Made by a program: the position numbers and the translations under genes
The notes under the pieces: model-generated
What the model saw: only the letters and a program-made list of their open reading frames with translations
What the model was told of the DNA's origin: nothing
Database searches by the model: none
Part shown: one piece after another, positions 8,924-17,346 of the stretch
Layout: the number at the start of each line of letters is the position of its first letter
Position numbering within the stretch: position 1 is the stretch's first letter
NCBI RefSeq assembly: GCF_023715405.1
Contig: NZ_JAMBOC010000001.1
Span: 744,001-808,000 of the forward strand
DNA: 64,000 nt
Origin: Solibacillus isronensis
GTDB taxonomy: Bacteria; Bacillota; Bacilli; Bacillales_A; Planococcaceae
Direction of reading: 5' to 3'

Positions 8924-9568
8924 TTGAAAATATTTCTTAAAATCATACTTAGCATTTTAGGTGTCATATTAATAGGAGTTGGAGTAATTGTATTTGTCTT
9001 TCTATTAGAAATGAAACCAGACAAAGATAAAGAAGAGGAAGTCAGAATTCAAGCTGAACAATATTTAGAAGATAATTTTAATGAAAACTTCGAGATATAT
9101 GACACTTTGTATGATAATATGGGGAACTATGGATTTGAATATGCTGCTAAGGTCAGGGATAAGAAGACGAATATAGAGTTTTTAGCTTATTATGATGATG
9201 AAACAAAACAAATGGTGGACACTTACATTGCGGATAAATGGGAAAAAGACTTAAAAAGTGAAATATATCCATTTATTGAAGAAAGTTTTGGTGAAACAAC
9301 GGATTTCTTCGTTTACTTTACCAATGATACTATCGGTCGAGAATTAGATATCGATCCTCAAAAACCTAAAAGTTATAAAGAATTTGATGTTGCACCAATC
9401 ATCCGTATTACTGTCCCTCGTAAAAAGAGCGATGATGACGAAAAAATCCTAAATGAATTAATTGCTTCTTTAAAAAGCGAAGATAAATTAAACCACGGTT
9501 CGTTTGCTATGAGTTATATTGATGAAAAAGGTGTGATTTTAGATGATGAATGGCATAAAGATTTCTAA
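8924..9568 (+). CDS. Membrane-anchored extracellular protein of unknown function
   Basis: 214 residues from a TTG four bases after GGGAGGAGA; the frame also opens at another TTG (8903), but the ribosome site fits the later one. Residues 1-30 form one hydrophobic helix (FLKIILSILGVILIGVGVIV). The remaining 180 residues are acidic and hydrophilic and presumably lie outside the cell, with DEE-rich and KSDDDEK stretches. No known domain recognised. Repeat A copies lie upstream (8791) and 12 bases downstream (9580). Confidence 0.7.
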   Translation: MKIFLKIILSILGVILIGVGVIVFVFLLEMKPDKDKEEEVRIQAEQYLEDNFNENFEIYDTLYDNMGNYGFEYAAKVRDKKTNIEFLAYYDDETKQMVDTYIADKWEKDLKSEIYPFIEESFGETTDFFVYFTNDTIGRELDIDPQKPKSYKEFDVAPIIRITVPRKKSDDDEKILNELIASLKSEDKLNHGSFAMSYIDEKGVILDDEWHKDF

Positions 9569-9579
9569 TTAAATAACTT

Positions 9580-9632
9580 CTTCAATTCATAGGCGCTATC
9601 CTTGAATAAGGAAAGTGCTTTTTTATTGGAGC
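9580..9632 (+). repeat. Repeat A, diverged copy
   Basis: TTCAATTCATAGGCGC, CTATCCTTGAATAAGGAAAG, TGCTTTTTTATTGG. The internal hairpin is kept with different bases; the right end is lost. Confidence 0.55.
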
Positions 9633-9653
9633 GTTTGGGGATACAGAAATCCA

Positions 9654-9728
9654 ATCTTCCACAATCGTGCGTGATTCTTCAATAGGAAGATTGCGTTTTT
9701 CCATTATAGGGTCATATAATTGAACAAT
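9654..9728 (+). repeat. Repeat A, full copy
   Basis: TCTTCCACAATCGTGC, hairpin GTGATTCTTCAATAGGAAGA, TTGCGTTTTTCCATTATAGG, ATAATTGAACAAT. Second copy in tandem, 22 bases after the previous one. Confidence 0.75.
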
Positions 9729-10242
9729 ATCCTTTACTAAAAAGACTGGATATTTATATTAATATTTAGGTGGAATTGTGAAATGATGAACTTAAAGACG
9801 AAGTAGGTTAGTACAATAAGGTTAAAAATAAACTTTGGTAAGTACATCATAATCTTGCGAGAAAATCTAGCAAGATTATTAAAGAAATTAACTCAGCAGT
9901 ATTCTATAAAAATTGGATTAACTTTGTGAAAAAAGTAAATAATTGCATTCCTGGTAATATTAAAGTTTTTTGGACAAAAGGATTTAGAACGTTTATACTG
10001 TTTTTTGTTCCTTTATATCGAATTAATAGTAACAATTATAGATTTTATAACAGATTACTAATTGAAAGTAATGACTTAATGGTATTAAAATGTGTTTTAT
10101 TGGTACAAAGAATAAAGAAATTAAATGAAATAGCCCTTATTTCAACAGTCGGTGGGAAGGGCTATTTCAATTTCAGGGAAATAATTTAATTGTTTAATTT
10201 ACAGCAAAATATGTATTTAATAGTAAGGAAGATTATTTTGAT
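9729..10242 (+). other. Stretch without a supported gene; contains a hairpin
   Basis: An 87-codon frame (9926-10189) starts at TTG without a ribosome site and runs through a strong hairpin: GAAATAGCCCTT (10127-10138) with AAGGGCTATTTC (10157-10168), loop containing TTTCAACAGTCGG like a repeat A end. I read this as a terminator-like remnant, not a gene. The last 40 bases lead into the sensor kinase with only a weak GGAAG ribosome site. Confidence 0.45.
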
Positions 10243-11550
10243 ATGAAACGTTTTAAATTAAAGCTAATAATAGTGTTATCTATAGTATTAGTCATATTCT
10301 TTATTGGAATTAGTATGTATACTTCCTATATAAAGATTGAAGATACCGTGGAAGAGGCGATTGCTAACCAAAATCTTGAAGCTGCCAAATCCATTGCAAA
10401 GGCGATTGACCTGGAAACGTATGAGCGATTTTTAAAAGAACGGAATCGTGATGAAGATTATTGGACAATACGGCATTATTTGAATGATGCCCGAGAAAAA
10501 CTAGGCGTATTATACGTCTATACTATGGAAATAGACAATCCTACTACATCGAAAGCTTTAATTGTAGGTTATCCTGAAAACAAGGATAATCCAAATGATT
10601 TTCCAATAGGTGAAGGGTGTACTGTACCGGAAGCCCAAGTGAAATTAGCGTATGAGGAAGGAAAGCAATTTGTAACAGGGATTCTGGAAGATACGAAATA
10701 TGGTCATCATTATATAACGGTTGGGACGCCTGTTATGAATGAAAATGGGGAAATCATCAGCTACCTTGGCATTGATATTAGTACGGAGACACTTGACGGG
10801 ATTAAAGAAACAGTTATTAATAGTAATATTTTTCTATTAGTACTCAGCGGACTTTTTGTTATTATTGTTATTATTTCTTTCTTACTTTTACAAAAGTGGT
10901 ATCAAAAAGAAGTTGGAACTACGGAGGATACGTATCAAAAGGAAATTAAAACGTTAATTGCTTCTGTCTCATCATTTAGGCACGATTATATTAATCACAT
11001 CCAGGTTTTACATGGCTTTCTGCATATAGGTGAGGTAGATCAAGCGACAAAGTATGTCGATTCTTTGTCTAAAGATATACAGACAATTGAATCTATTAAA
11101 TTGAATCTTGATCACCCAGGATTAGCGATATTACTGCAAACAAAAAAATTAACATGTCAAAATCAACAAATTGATATACAGATAACTGTTGATGACAATC
11201 CATTTGATAACATAAAAACGATTGATTTAATCAATATATTATCGAACATAATTGATAATGCGATAGAAGCAACAATGGAGTTGCCAGAGGAACTACGTAA
11301 AATTACAGTTAGCTGTAAAGCAGACGAGTTATATTATACGTTCTCGATTACGAACACTGGGCGAAAGCTACCTGATAAAAATCAAATATTTAAACAAGGC
11401 TACTCAACGAAAAAAGTAGAGAAAGGAAGAGTTAGAGGACAAGGTTTGTTTATTGTTAAAGAAACAATTAATAAATACAATGGAACGATTACATTTGATA
11501 GAATAAATGAAAAAGAGACAATAGCGATTGTAAAAATCCCTATTAAGTAA
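10243..11550 (+). CDS. Orphan sensor histidine kinase (CitA/DcuS type)
   Basis: 435 residues. Two membrane helices (about 7-27 and 193-216) enclose a 165-residue extracellular sensor with a Cache-like ending (GTPVMNENGEIISYLGID). The cytosolic part has the SpoOB-type phosphoacceptor box SFRHDYINHIQVLHGF (His247), an N-box NILSNIIDNAIEA and a G-box RGQGLFIVKE, with short intervals typical of the CitA/DcuS/AgrC-like HATPase group. It should autophosphorylate on His247 and pass phosphate to a response regulator, but no regulator gene adjoins. No TTG/ATG alternative is needed; the ATG is preceded by GGAAG. Strong terminator at 11556. Confidence 0.85.
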   Translation: MKRFKLKLIIVLSIVLVIFFIGISMYTSYIKIEDTVEEAIANQNLEAAKSIAKAIDLETYERFLKERNRDEDYWTIRHYLNDAREKLGVLYVYTMEIDNPTTSKALIVGYPENKDNPNDFPIGEGCTVPEAQVKLAYEEGKQFVTGILEDTKYGHHYITVGTPVMNENGEIISYLGIDISTETLDGIKETVINSNIFLLVLSGLFVIIVIISFLLLQKWYQKEVGTTEDTYQKEIKTLIASVSSFRHDYINHIQVLHGFLHIGEVDQATKYVDSLSKDIQTIESIKLNLDHPGLAILLQTKKLTCQNQQIDIQITVDDNPFDNIKTIDLINILSNIIDNAIEATMELPEELRKITVSCKADELYYTFSITNTGRKLPDKNQIFKQGYSTKKVEKGRVRGQGLFIVKETINKYNGTITFDRINEKETIAIVKIPIK

Positions 11551-11555
11551 ATAGT

Positions 11556-11600
11556 AAAAGGTTATGGTACAAATTCAAAAAACGTACCATAGCCTTTTTT
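11556..11600 (+). terminator. Rho-independent terminator of the sensor kinase
   Basis: Arms AAAAGGTTATGGTAC (11556-11570) and GTACCATAGCCTTTTTT (11584-11600), 15 pairs with one mismatch, ending in T6. Confidence 0.9.
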
Positions 11601-11781
11601 AGTGGAAAAGAAGCTTTTTAAGCTGTGTCTAGCGCAAGTTGTCCAACGCTGCTACAACAACACAAAAAAATTGATATTAATGTTTAAGTACAGATAAAAA
11701 AATAAACTTAAATTAACAGACTACTAGGATAAAATGTTTTGTAACTTTAAAATGTCGACTAATTTAAAAAGGAGGAATATT

Positions 11782-12273
11782 ATGAATATATTAATTCGAA
11801 TGGGGTTTTCATTAATGATGTTATTCACATTATTAGGGTGTAGTAATGTCGAAGAGGATACATCTAAAAGTACAAGTAATAATATAATCACAAAGTCAAA
11901 TAATCGGGAAGAACCACCCGCTATAAAATTAAAAATTGGCAAAGACGAGATTATAACTTACCGAGGAATTTATAGTTGGAGTTATTTTGATAAAAGTACA
12001 GGGCAAGTAGTAACTGTGGAGGCAGATCATGCTCCTCCAACCGAGATGGTAAATATCGAACAGGGTGTTAAAGCTAATATAGCCGAAACTGTAAAATTAG
12101 ATTTTGAAAAAGAACCAACTCAATATGAAATAAAAGTCTGGGACAATAATAATGTGGTTGCAACGTATAATACGTTTGAAGAAATAAAAGAAAAAGGGAA
12201 GTATATAGTTGAAATAGTAGGAACATGGGAAGGTAGTACTGCTACTTATGTAACTGCATTAGATATTCAATAA
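11782..12273 (+). CDS. Lipoprotein, paralogue of 6723-7163
   Basis: 163 residues from the ATG after AAAAAGGAGGAATATT. Signal peptide with lipobox LLGC near residue 18, so the mature protein should be lipid-anchored outside the membrane. A 40-residue Ser/Asn/Lys linker follows. The globular part (GIYSWSYFD, HAPPTEM, EQGVKANI, GKYIVEIVGTWEGSTATYV) parallels the exported protein at 6723-7163 strand for strand, but the two cysteines are absent. Function unknown. Repeat A lies 48 bases downstream. Confidence 0.8.
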   Translation: MNILIRMGFSLMMLFTLLGCSNVEEDTSKSTSNNIITKSNNREEPPAIKLKIGKDEIITYRGIYSWSYFDKSTGQVVTVEADHAPPTEMVNIEQGVKANIAETVKLDFEKEPTQYEIKVWDNNNVVATYNTFEEIKEKGKYIVEIVGTWEGSTATYVTALDIQ

Positions 12274-12320
12274 TAATGCTCCACTCTTACGTCAGAATTA
12301 ACCATTAATATTAGACTTAG

Positions 12321-12393
12321 TTATTCAATTAAAGGGCGCGATTCTTCAATATGAAAATTGCGTTTTCCGTTATAGGGCCAGATTGTTGAGCAA
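12321..12393 (+). repeat. Repeat A, full copy
   Basis: TTATTCAATTAAAGGGCGCG, ATTCTTCAATATGAAAAT hairpin, TTTTCCGTTATAGGGCC, GATTGTTGAGCAA. Confidence 0.85.
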
Positions 12394-12487
12394 TACCTTA
12401 GAAGAGATTGTTATTTTTAAAACAATGAAAATTTAAACAATATGTTACAATTGGAACCAAATGACATTTTAAAAAGGATGCTTATTT

Positions 12488-13117
12488 ATGAGGAAAACAT
12501 CACACAATTTATTTGTAATCCTAATATTAATTTTAGGTAATGTTACAGGCTGTGAAAAACAGGAAAATGCTGTACCCCCAAAAGAAACAGTTACTGAGGA
12601 AATAAAGGGAGAAAAGATAATAGAAGATGATATTGGATTAGGTGAGCACCAAATAGCATTGAATGATTTATATATAGAAATACCCTATAGAAAAGAACAA
12701 GTAAATCTTTATAAAAGAGTAGAAAATGAAACGATAATTATCGATATTAGAGATAAGGAATCAAATAAACTATTATTTACTTATGGTGAGAAACTGAGTA
12801 AAAGCAATCAAAAGCTTGTTTATCGTGAGATCAAATTAAAAAAATCCAAGATTAAACTAATTGCTACTCTTGAACTTAACCCAATTAGTCATAAGATAAC
12901 TGTAATGAATCAGCCAAAAATTGAGATTTTATCTGACACTCAAAAGATAGAAACTGAATTTATTTCAGCTGTCTCTAGATCCGGAAATTATCCTGCAGAA
13001 AAAGTTGAAGTACTAGCAAACCTGACATTAATCAACGAAAACTATGATCGGGAAGATATATATGAAGGATATTTACTTGGTGTGGTAAAAACTGATACCA
13101 GTATGACTATACATTAG
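12488..13117 (+). CDS. Lipoprotein of unknown function
   Basis: 209 residues. N-terminal hydrophobic stretch with lipobox-like VTGC at residue 22 (cysteine retained), then a charged linker. The rest is Lys/Glu/Ile-rich and predicted beta-strand-heavy, with no domain I recognise. AAAAAGGATGC lies 8-10 bases before the ATG. Terminator at 13203. Confidence 0.7.
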   Translation: MRKTSHNLFVILILILGNVTGCEKQENAVPPKETVTEEIKGEKIIEDDIGLGEHQIALNDLYIEIPYRKEQVNLYKRVENETIIIDIRDKESNKLLFTYGEKLSKSNQKLVYREIKLKKSKIKLIATLELNPISHKITVMNQPKIEILSDTQKIETEFISAVSRSGNYPAEKVEVLANLTLINENYDREDIYEGYLLGVVKTDTSMTIH

Positions 13118-13202
13118 TTTCTTTAGTAAAAACTCAATCTATAATTGGGAGTACTTTTAAAGCTCTGCGGCGGTAATGTCCCGCCACCCATATAAGACAT
13201 AT

Positions 13203-13240
13203 AAAGAAGACCCTTGTCGAGGCAACGGTCTTCTTTTTTA
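13203..13240 (+). terminator. Rho-independent terminator
   Basis: AAAGAAGACC (13203-13212) pairs with GGTCTTCTTT (13227-13236), followed by T-rich sequence. Just upstream GGCGG/CCGCC (13168-13186) can form a second small hairpin. Confidence 0.8.
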
Positions 13241-13270
13241 TTGCATTATTTTTTCCTTCCAAGATAAACA

Positions 13271-13288
13271 CGTTATTCAACAATCGAG
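13271..13288 (+). repeat. Repeat A, left end only
   Basis: GTTATTCAACAATCGAGTC; the remainder of the element is missing. Confidence 0.4.
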
Positions 13289-13375
13289 TCAGTTAGTGTA
13301 AAAAAGAAGCTACTGGATTTATTTTGAAACGAAAGCTATGAAACCCCGTCTAATTATACTAGGAGGTATGACTAA

Positions 13376-13951
13376 ATGAAAAAAATAACAACGATTTTAT
13401 CTTTTGTATTTATATCAATTATTCTATTTGGTTGCCAACAAAGTAATGACAAGAAGCTTGATAATGAGGTGTCCAACACAGATAAGCTGGAAACACAGGC
13501 CAAAGTCACTGAGGGGGATTTTACCTATCGACTTGTAACCGAAAAAGCAGAGTATAGTGAAAATGAGCCGATAAAAATATACGCAGAACTGGAATATACA
13601 GGTGATAAAGGAGAAATTGAAATTTTCCATTCTGCTTCGCCATTTTCGTTTCCAATGGTTGAGACTACGAGAAATTATGAAATTGAATATGGAATGAATG
13701 AGCCGTTAATTAGTACGACATTAGTTAAGGGGGAACCACTTCGAGAAGAATATGTTGGCAGTGGAGGATATAGTTCCGAAGACAAAAATGAATATAAAGA
13801 TTTCATGAAACGAGTTATGGATAAAGAATTTCCTGCTGGACATTATGTCGTAAACGGTATTGCAGATTTTTATATTAGAGTTTCAGAGGGGACTGAACCA
13901 GAGGAAAAGTATGTATTAGAAGCACAGGTAGGATTTAGTGTTATCAATTGA
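13376..13951 (+). CDS. Lipoprotein with beta-sandwich-like ectodomain
   Basis: 191 residues with AGGAGGTATGAC before the ATG. Signal peptide with lipobox LFGC (Cys20), then a charged linker. Residues 45-190 have the strand pattern of a BsuPI/immunoglobulin-like domain: FTYRLVTEKAEYSENEPIKI, a turn, FPAGHYVVNGIADFYI, and a C-terminal strand. A role at the cell surface is inferred from the signal only. A repeat-A-like end (TTATTCCACAATC) begins 12 bases after the stop. Confidence 0.75.
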   Translation: MKKITTILSFVFISIILFGCQQSNDKKLDNEVSNTDKLETQAKVTEGDFTYRLVTEKAEYSENEPIKIYAELEYTGDKGEIEIFHSASPFSFPMVETTRNYEIEYGMNEPLISTTLVKGEPLREEYVGSGGYSSEDKNEYKDFMKRVMDKEFPAGHYVVNGIADFYIRVSEGTEPEEKYVLEAQVGFSVIN

Positions 13952-13962
13952 AATCACATTAT

Positions 13963-13978
13963 AGTTATTCCACAATCT
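13963..13978 (+). repeat. Repeat A-like end, degenerate
   Basis: GTTATTCCACAATCTTAAGG resembles the left terminus of repeat A with one substitution; nothing else of the element is recognisable. Confidence 0.3.
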
Positions 13979-14135
13979 TAAGGGGAGTTACTAAATGATA
14001 CTTTGCTAGCTTTTTTGTTCAACTAACACAGCATTTAGTTATTGAAGAAGGACTTAATGGGGAAATATAGAATTTTTTACTGATACAATAAATCCGAATA
14101 GTATATAGGTAATAACAAAAAGAGGTGAACATAAG

Positions 14136-14516
14136 ATGAATATAAAGACAATTTTATTTGTAATTATTTGTACTATGTGGTTAGTAGCTTGTGACAGCAC
14201 TAGAGAAACAATAAACACTATAGAAATTCAAGAATTAATTAATTTTGAAGAAGAAAAACCAGATACATTACAATTAATATCTGATGTGAAGGATATTAAA
14301 ATTATAGAGAAAACATTTAAAAAGGCTAGAGAATTTGGTGAAGTAGATAACCAAATAGTTCCGCAATATAAAATCAAACTAAGCGATGGTGAATATTATT
14401 TGTGGATAGACCATACAAAAACAGGAACAATAGCGAACATAAAAAGTAGAAATATGTTTTACAATATCAGAGCTAGCGAAGAATTTAAAGAGGCCATAAA
14501 TTATAAGAATAAGTAA
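14136..14516 (+). CDS. Small lipoprotein of unknown function
   Basis: 126 residues, AGAGGTG about ten bases before the ATG. Lipobox LVAC with Cys at about residue 19. The mature part is a compact alpha/beta domain (KIIEKTFKKAREFGEVD, then YKIKLSDGEYYLWID) resembling the small YfmK/YhfM-type lipoproteins of bacilli, but no catalytic residues are evident. Repeat A follows at 14621. Confidence 0.7.
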   Translation: MNIKTILFVIICTMWLVACDSTRETINTIEIQELINFEEEKPDTLQLISDVKDIKIIEKTFKKAREFGEVDNQIVPQYKIKLSDGEYYLWIDHTKTGTIANIKSRNMFYNIRASEEFKEAINYKNK

Positions 14517-14620
14517 CTTCTCCAAGAGGATTTATTTGGAAACACTACACTTAGTTGGATACTTTTTATAGAGAATAAGTAGCAATTACTGATAACTCCT
14601 TTTCACCTTTATAAATGGAG

Positions 14621-14692
14621 TTTAATTAAAGGGCGCTTTTCTAGAATAAGAATAGTGCTTTATTCAATTATAGGGCCATATTGTGGAGCAAC
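14621..14692 (+). repeat. Repeat A, full copy
   Basis: TTTAATTAAAGGGCGC, TTTTCTAGAATAAGAATAG hairpin, TGCTTTATTCAATTATAGGG, CCATATTGTGGAGCAAC. Confidence 0.75.
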
Positions 14693-14940
14693 ACTTTTTG
14701 TTGGGGGAGTCCTAGAGAAGATGCAGATTTATATTGATAAAAGAATGGCTATATAAGTTTTTATGCAAATTAAAGATTATGCCCAACAAGTATAGAAGTT
14801 GGTTTAATAACGTTTCATTGACTTGCATCAAATATCGTATAAACAATGTTCCAATAAAAACCAGTAAACGTTGCTACAACAACGTTTACTGGTTTTTCTG
14901 TTGCCCCCCAATTTTCATTTGGGAACGTTTTTTAATTTAT
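14693..14940 (-). repeat. Repeat B, long copy
   Basis: Counterpart of 7827-8075. It includes GAAGATGCAGATTTA, TTTTTATGCAAATTAAAGA, GTATAAACAATGTTCC, a perfect hairpin and TTTGGGAACG. An 83-codon frame across it (14734-14985) is regarded as spurious. Confidence 0.6.
14856..14897 (-). terminator. Perfect 17-bp hairpin in repeat B
   Basis: AAAAACCAGTAAACGTT (14856-14872) pairs perfectly with AACGTTTACTGGTTTTT (14881-14897). With A5/T5 flanks it would stop transcription from either side, including the decayed minus-strand gene to its right. Confidence 0.85.
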
Positions 14941-14996
14941 TTATATATATTTTATAAATCTTTATTGAACGAAGGCTCTATATAGAAAAATTAAAT

Positions 14997-15825
14997 TTAC
15001 TTAAAAGGAAATTCATAACCTATGTAGTTAAATGTCATTGTAAATCCTAAATTTTCTGCCACAGCAATAGAGGGCTTATTTGATTCCATACAGTCCCAAT
15101 ACGGAATGAGATTATAATGTAAGCATTCTTCTACATAAGACTTTGCTATTTTTTGACCTAGCTTCTTTCCTTGATGCAGTTCTAAGGTTTCAATACTTAC
15201 ACAATGCACATCTCTAACGACAAAGCACGAAACACAAATACTCACAATTTCATTTTTATAAATGATACAGTAACCAATCCCATGATCAAAAAATTTTTCA
15301 GACGAAGACCAGAACTCTAAAATTTTTGTATGTAAAAATTCGATATTTTTTATTGCATTGTCTTTATTTTCATAAAGCTGTTTTGTTATTTTCTCAGCTC
15401 TATACTCTTTTCCAATAGTGAGTTCATTGTTATATGTATAATCAGCCTTTTGCAGCGTATATACACGTTGATTCCAGCTACATAATTCACGATTACTCAA
15501 CACTTTTTCAATTACTTTATTCCATTTTGGATGATTACCAACAACTTCAAACCAATGTAATCCTAACTTTCGTGCCTCGGTATAATGAATTGGTCAATAA
15601 AAGCATTTAATTCGTTATTGAATGCTTCGTTTTTTCATCTCCAATAAAGATAAAACCATCATTATTACCTAGCCAAATAAGGCCAGATGTTGGCGAATCA
15701 ACATCATCTACAAATACTCTACCTGGATTTATACCTTCAATTATTGCATTTACTTCTAATTGACCATGCTCATATAACAGTTCTTTACACTTGAAAAATT
15801 CTAAGCTATTTAATTCTGTAATCAT
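14997..15825 (-). pseudogene. GNAT-type N-acetyltransferase broken by two frameshifts
   Basis: Reading leftward from ATG 15825 (GAGGAAA upstream), the first frame gives about 66 sensible residues (INPGRVFVDDVDSPTSGLIW, GNNDGFIFIGDEK) and then leaves frame near 15630. A second frame carries NEAFNNELNAFIDQFIIP (15580-15630). The third frame resumes with EARKLGLHWFEVVGNHPKW and runs to the stop at 14997, including LELHQGKKLGQKIAKSYVEE, the acetyl-CoA-binding loop. Joined, these give a normal protein of about 270 residues of the GNAT group found in bacilli. The two frameshifts lie about 50 bases apart, so it is probably dead. Confidence 0.8.
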
Positions 15826-15949
15826 TAAAAGATTTCCTCACTTTCCATAAACTAATACAAAGAAAGCTACCAAAGCGTCCTTTGGTAACATTTCAGAACA
15901 AGTGAATTGAACAGTCCTCTTTAAAATAGTTTCTCACAGCGTCTCAGAG

Positions 15950-16035
15950 CGTTATTTTCTAACGACAATCACTGATTTAACAGTGATTGCCGCTATTTGA
16001 AATGTTACCAAGCTTTTATTTGGGAACGTTTATTC
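15950..16035 (-). repeat. Repeat B-like module with hairpin
   Basis: AATCACTG (15967-15974) pairs with CAGTGATT (15981-15988), followed by CCAAGCTTTTATTTGGGAACG as in the other repeat B copies. It lies downstream of the minus-strand lipoprotein 16092-16523. A shorter CCAAAGcgtCCTTTGGTAACA element sits upstream at 15870. Confidence 0.5.
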
Positions 16036-16091
16036 AGTTTATTTTGTCTGCTTAATAAAGTCTTTGTTGCACGAAGAGCTTACGAGCAATA

Positions 16092-16523
16092 CTATTTATA
16101 AGAGCTGTCTGATATGTCCAAGTCAATAGATTCTGCCTTGAATGTACTACCATCATCTTTTATTCTAATTACATTAATGGAAACTAAACTATCATTACTC
16201 CATTGAATATCAAAATAATCTACGGTCGATAAATCGAATTGAACATACTCTTTATATTCCTCTAGAATACTTCCATATTCTCCGTAATATATGCGAAACG
16301 AATAAAAGGCTGGGAATGTTTTATTCTCATTTATATCCTTGAAATTCTTGCCCATTTCTTTTAATTCAATAAAATTCACTTGATTAGGAGATGCGCTAGT
16401 TTTAATTGAAAATGAAAACAAATCGTGTTTATCATTGTTTTGATTTGAAGAATACTCTATTCCATTCGAACACGCTAACAGACAAACGGCTATTCCTATA
16501 AATAACACCCATCTTCTTAACAA
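16092..16523 (-). CDS. Lipoprotein of unknown function
   Basis: 143 residues starting at TTG, with AGAGGTGATAGG just upstream. Hydrophobic signal (VLFIGIAVCLLAC) with the lipobox cysteine at residue 18. The mature part is beta-rich with many aromatic residues (FYSFRIYYGEYG, VQFDLSTVDYFDIQW). I do not recognise a family. Confidence 0.7.
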   Translation of the reverse strand: MLRRWVLFIGIAVCLLACSNGIEYSSNQNNDKHDLFSFSIKTSASPNQVNFIELKEMGKNFKDINENKTFPAFYSFRIYYGEYGSILEEYKEYVQFDLSTVDYFDIQWSNDSLVSINVIRIKDDGSTFKAESIDLDISDSSYK

Positions 16524-16754
16524 CCTATCACCTCTAATTTTTTCAAATTGTATTTTATCAAACGTAAAATAGAGGGGTTAAAGTCCTCAAAGCGGAGTTT
16601 GGGAATACTTTTTACACTAAAGCACCCGTTAGTTAAAGTATAACCTTCCCATACGACGTTTGGTAATATAATTAAAGTCTATTCACTTAGCCAAAATCGT
16701 ATTTGGCAACTTCTTTGTATATAAGGTAGGAGACCATACGAATATGACGATCTC
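16524..16754. other. Intergenic stretch with repeated TTTGGNAA motifs
   Basis: No gene seen. GAGTTTGGGAATAC (16598), GACGTTTGGTAATA (16657) and CGTATTTGGCAACT (16698) repeat the TTTGGNAA core of repeat B about every 50 bases. Confidence 0.4.
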
Positions 16755-16778
16755 TTATTCAACAATCGGGCGCCTTAT
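16755..16778 (+). repeat. Repeat A, left end only
   Basis: TTATTCAACAATCGGGCGCC; the hairpin and right end are missing. It immediately abuts the stop of the minus-strand gene to its right. Confidence 0.55.
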
Positions 16779-16780
16779 GC

Positions 16781-16999
16781 CTAAACGTCTTTCTGATATT
16801 TTTTATTCTGTATAGCAAAGAAAATCCAAATCAAAACTAAGGTTGTAGCAGGACCATCTACTGAAGAGAAATTTATATTAAATATCCACTTAATCAAGCT
16901 TTGGGTAATTATAGATATTAGTGTCAAAAAGCTGACTAATAACAGCGAGTGTAATATTAATTTTGAAAAACGTATTTGAGAAAGTCTTGGAAAATTCAT
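16781..16999 (-). CDS. Small membrane protein
   Basis: 72 residues, GAAGGTGG about six bases before the ATG. Two hydrophobic helices (about 15-35 and 47-62) and a lysine-rich C-terminus give a two-pass membrane protein. No family recognised. Confidence 0.55.
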   Translation of the reverse strand: MNFPRLSQIRFSKLILHSLLLVSFLTLISIITQSLIKWIFNINFSSVDGPATTLVLIWIFFAIQNKKYQKDV

Positions 17000-17207
17000 T
17001 TTTTACCACCTTCGTATGAAAGAATTTAATTATTTAATTATAAACATTCTGATAAATTAAAGTAGAATTCAATTTCAATTTGAATATTTGGAAACTTTTT
17101 TTACATGATGACATTCTCCCTACCTCCACCGTCCCAACGTTTCTAATACCATAGCTAGTAACATTTTTGTACTTAACGCTATATATCCGAAAGCATAGTG
17201 GCCCCGT

Positions 17208-17278
17208 ATTCAACAATCGGGCGCTTTTCTGAATTAGAAAAGTGCATTATTCAATTATAGGGCCATTGTATGGAATAA
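17208..17278 (+). repeat. Repeat A, full copy
   Basis: TATTCAACAATCGGGCGC, TTTTCTGAATTAGAAAAG hairpin, TGCATTATTCAATTATAGGG, CCATTGTATGGAATAAA. Confidence 0.8.
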
Positions 17279-17346
17279 AAGAAGGGTATATTTGTAATTG
17301 AATAGAAACAACTAAAGGTAATAGATAAACGATTTGGGGGATTACT

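Noticed and set aside
9926..10189. 87-codon open frame
   Set aside because: TTG start without ribosome site, low-complexity product, and the frame runs through a 12-bp terminator-like hairpin.
14734..14985. 83-codon open frame
   Set aside because: Overlaps repeat B and its perfect hairpin; no ribosome site; composition unlike a protein.
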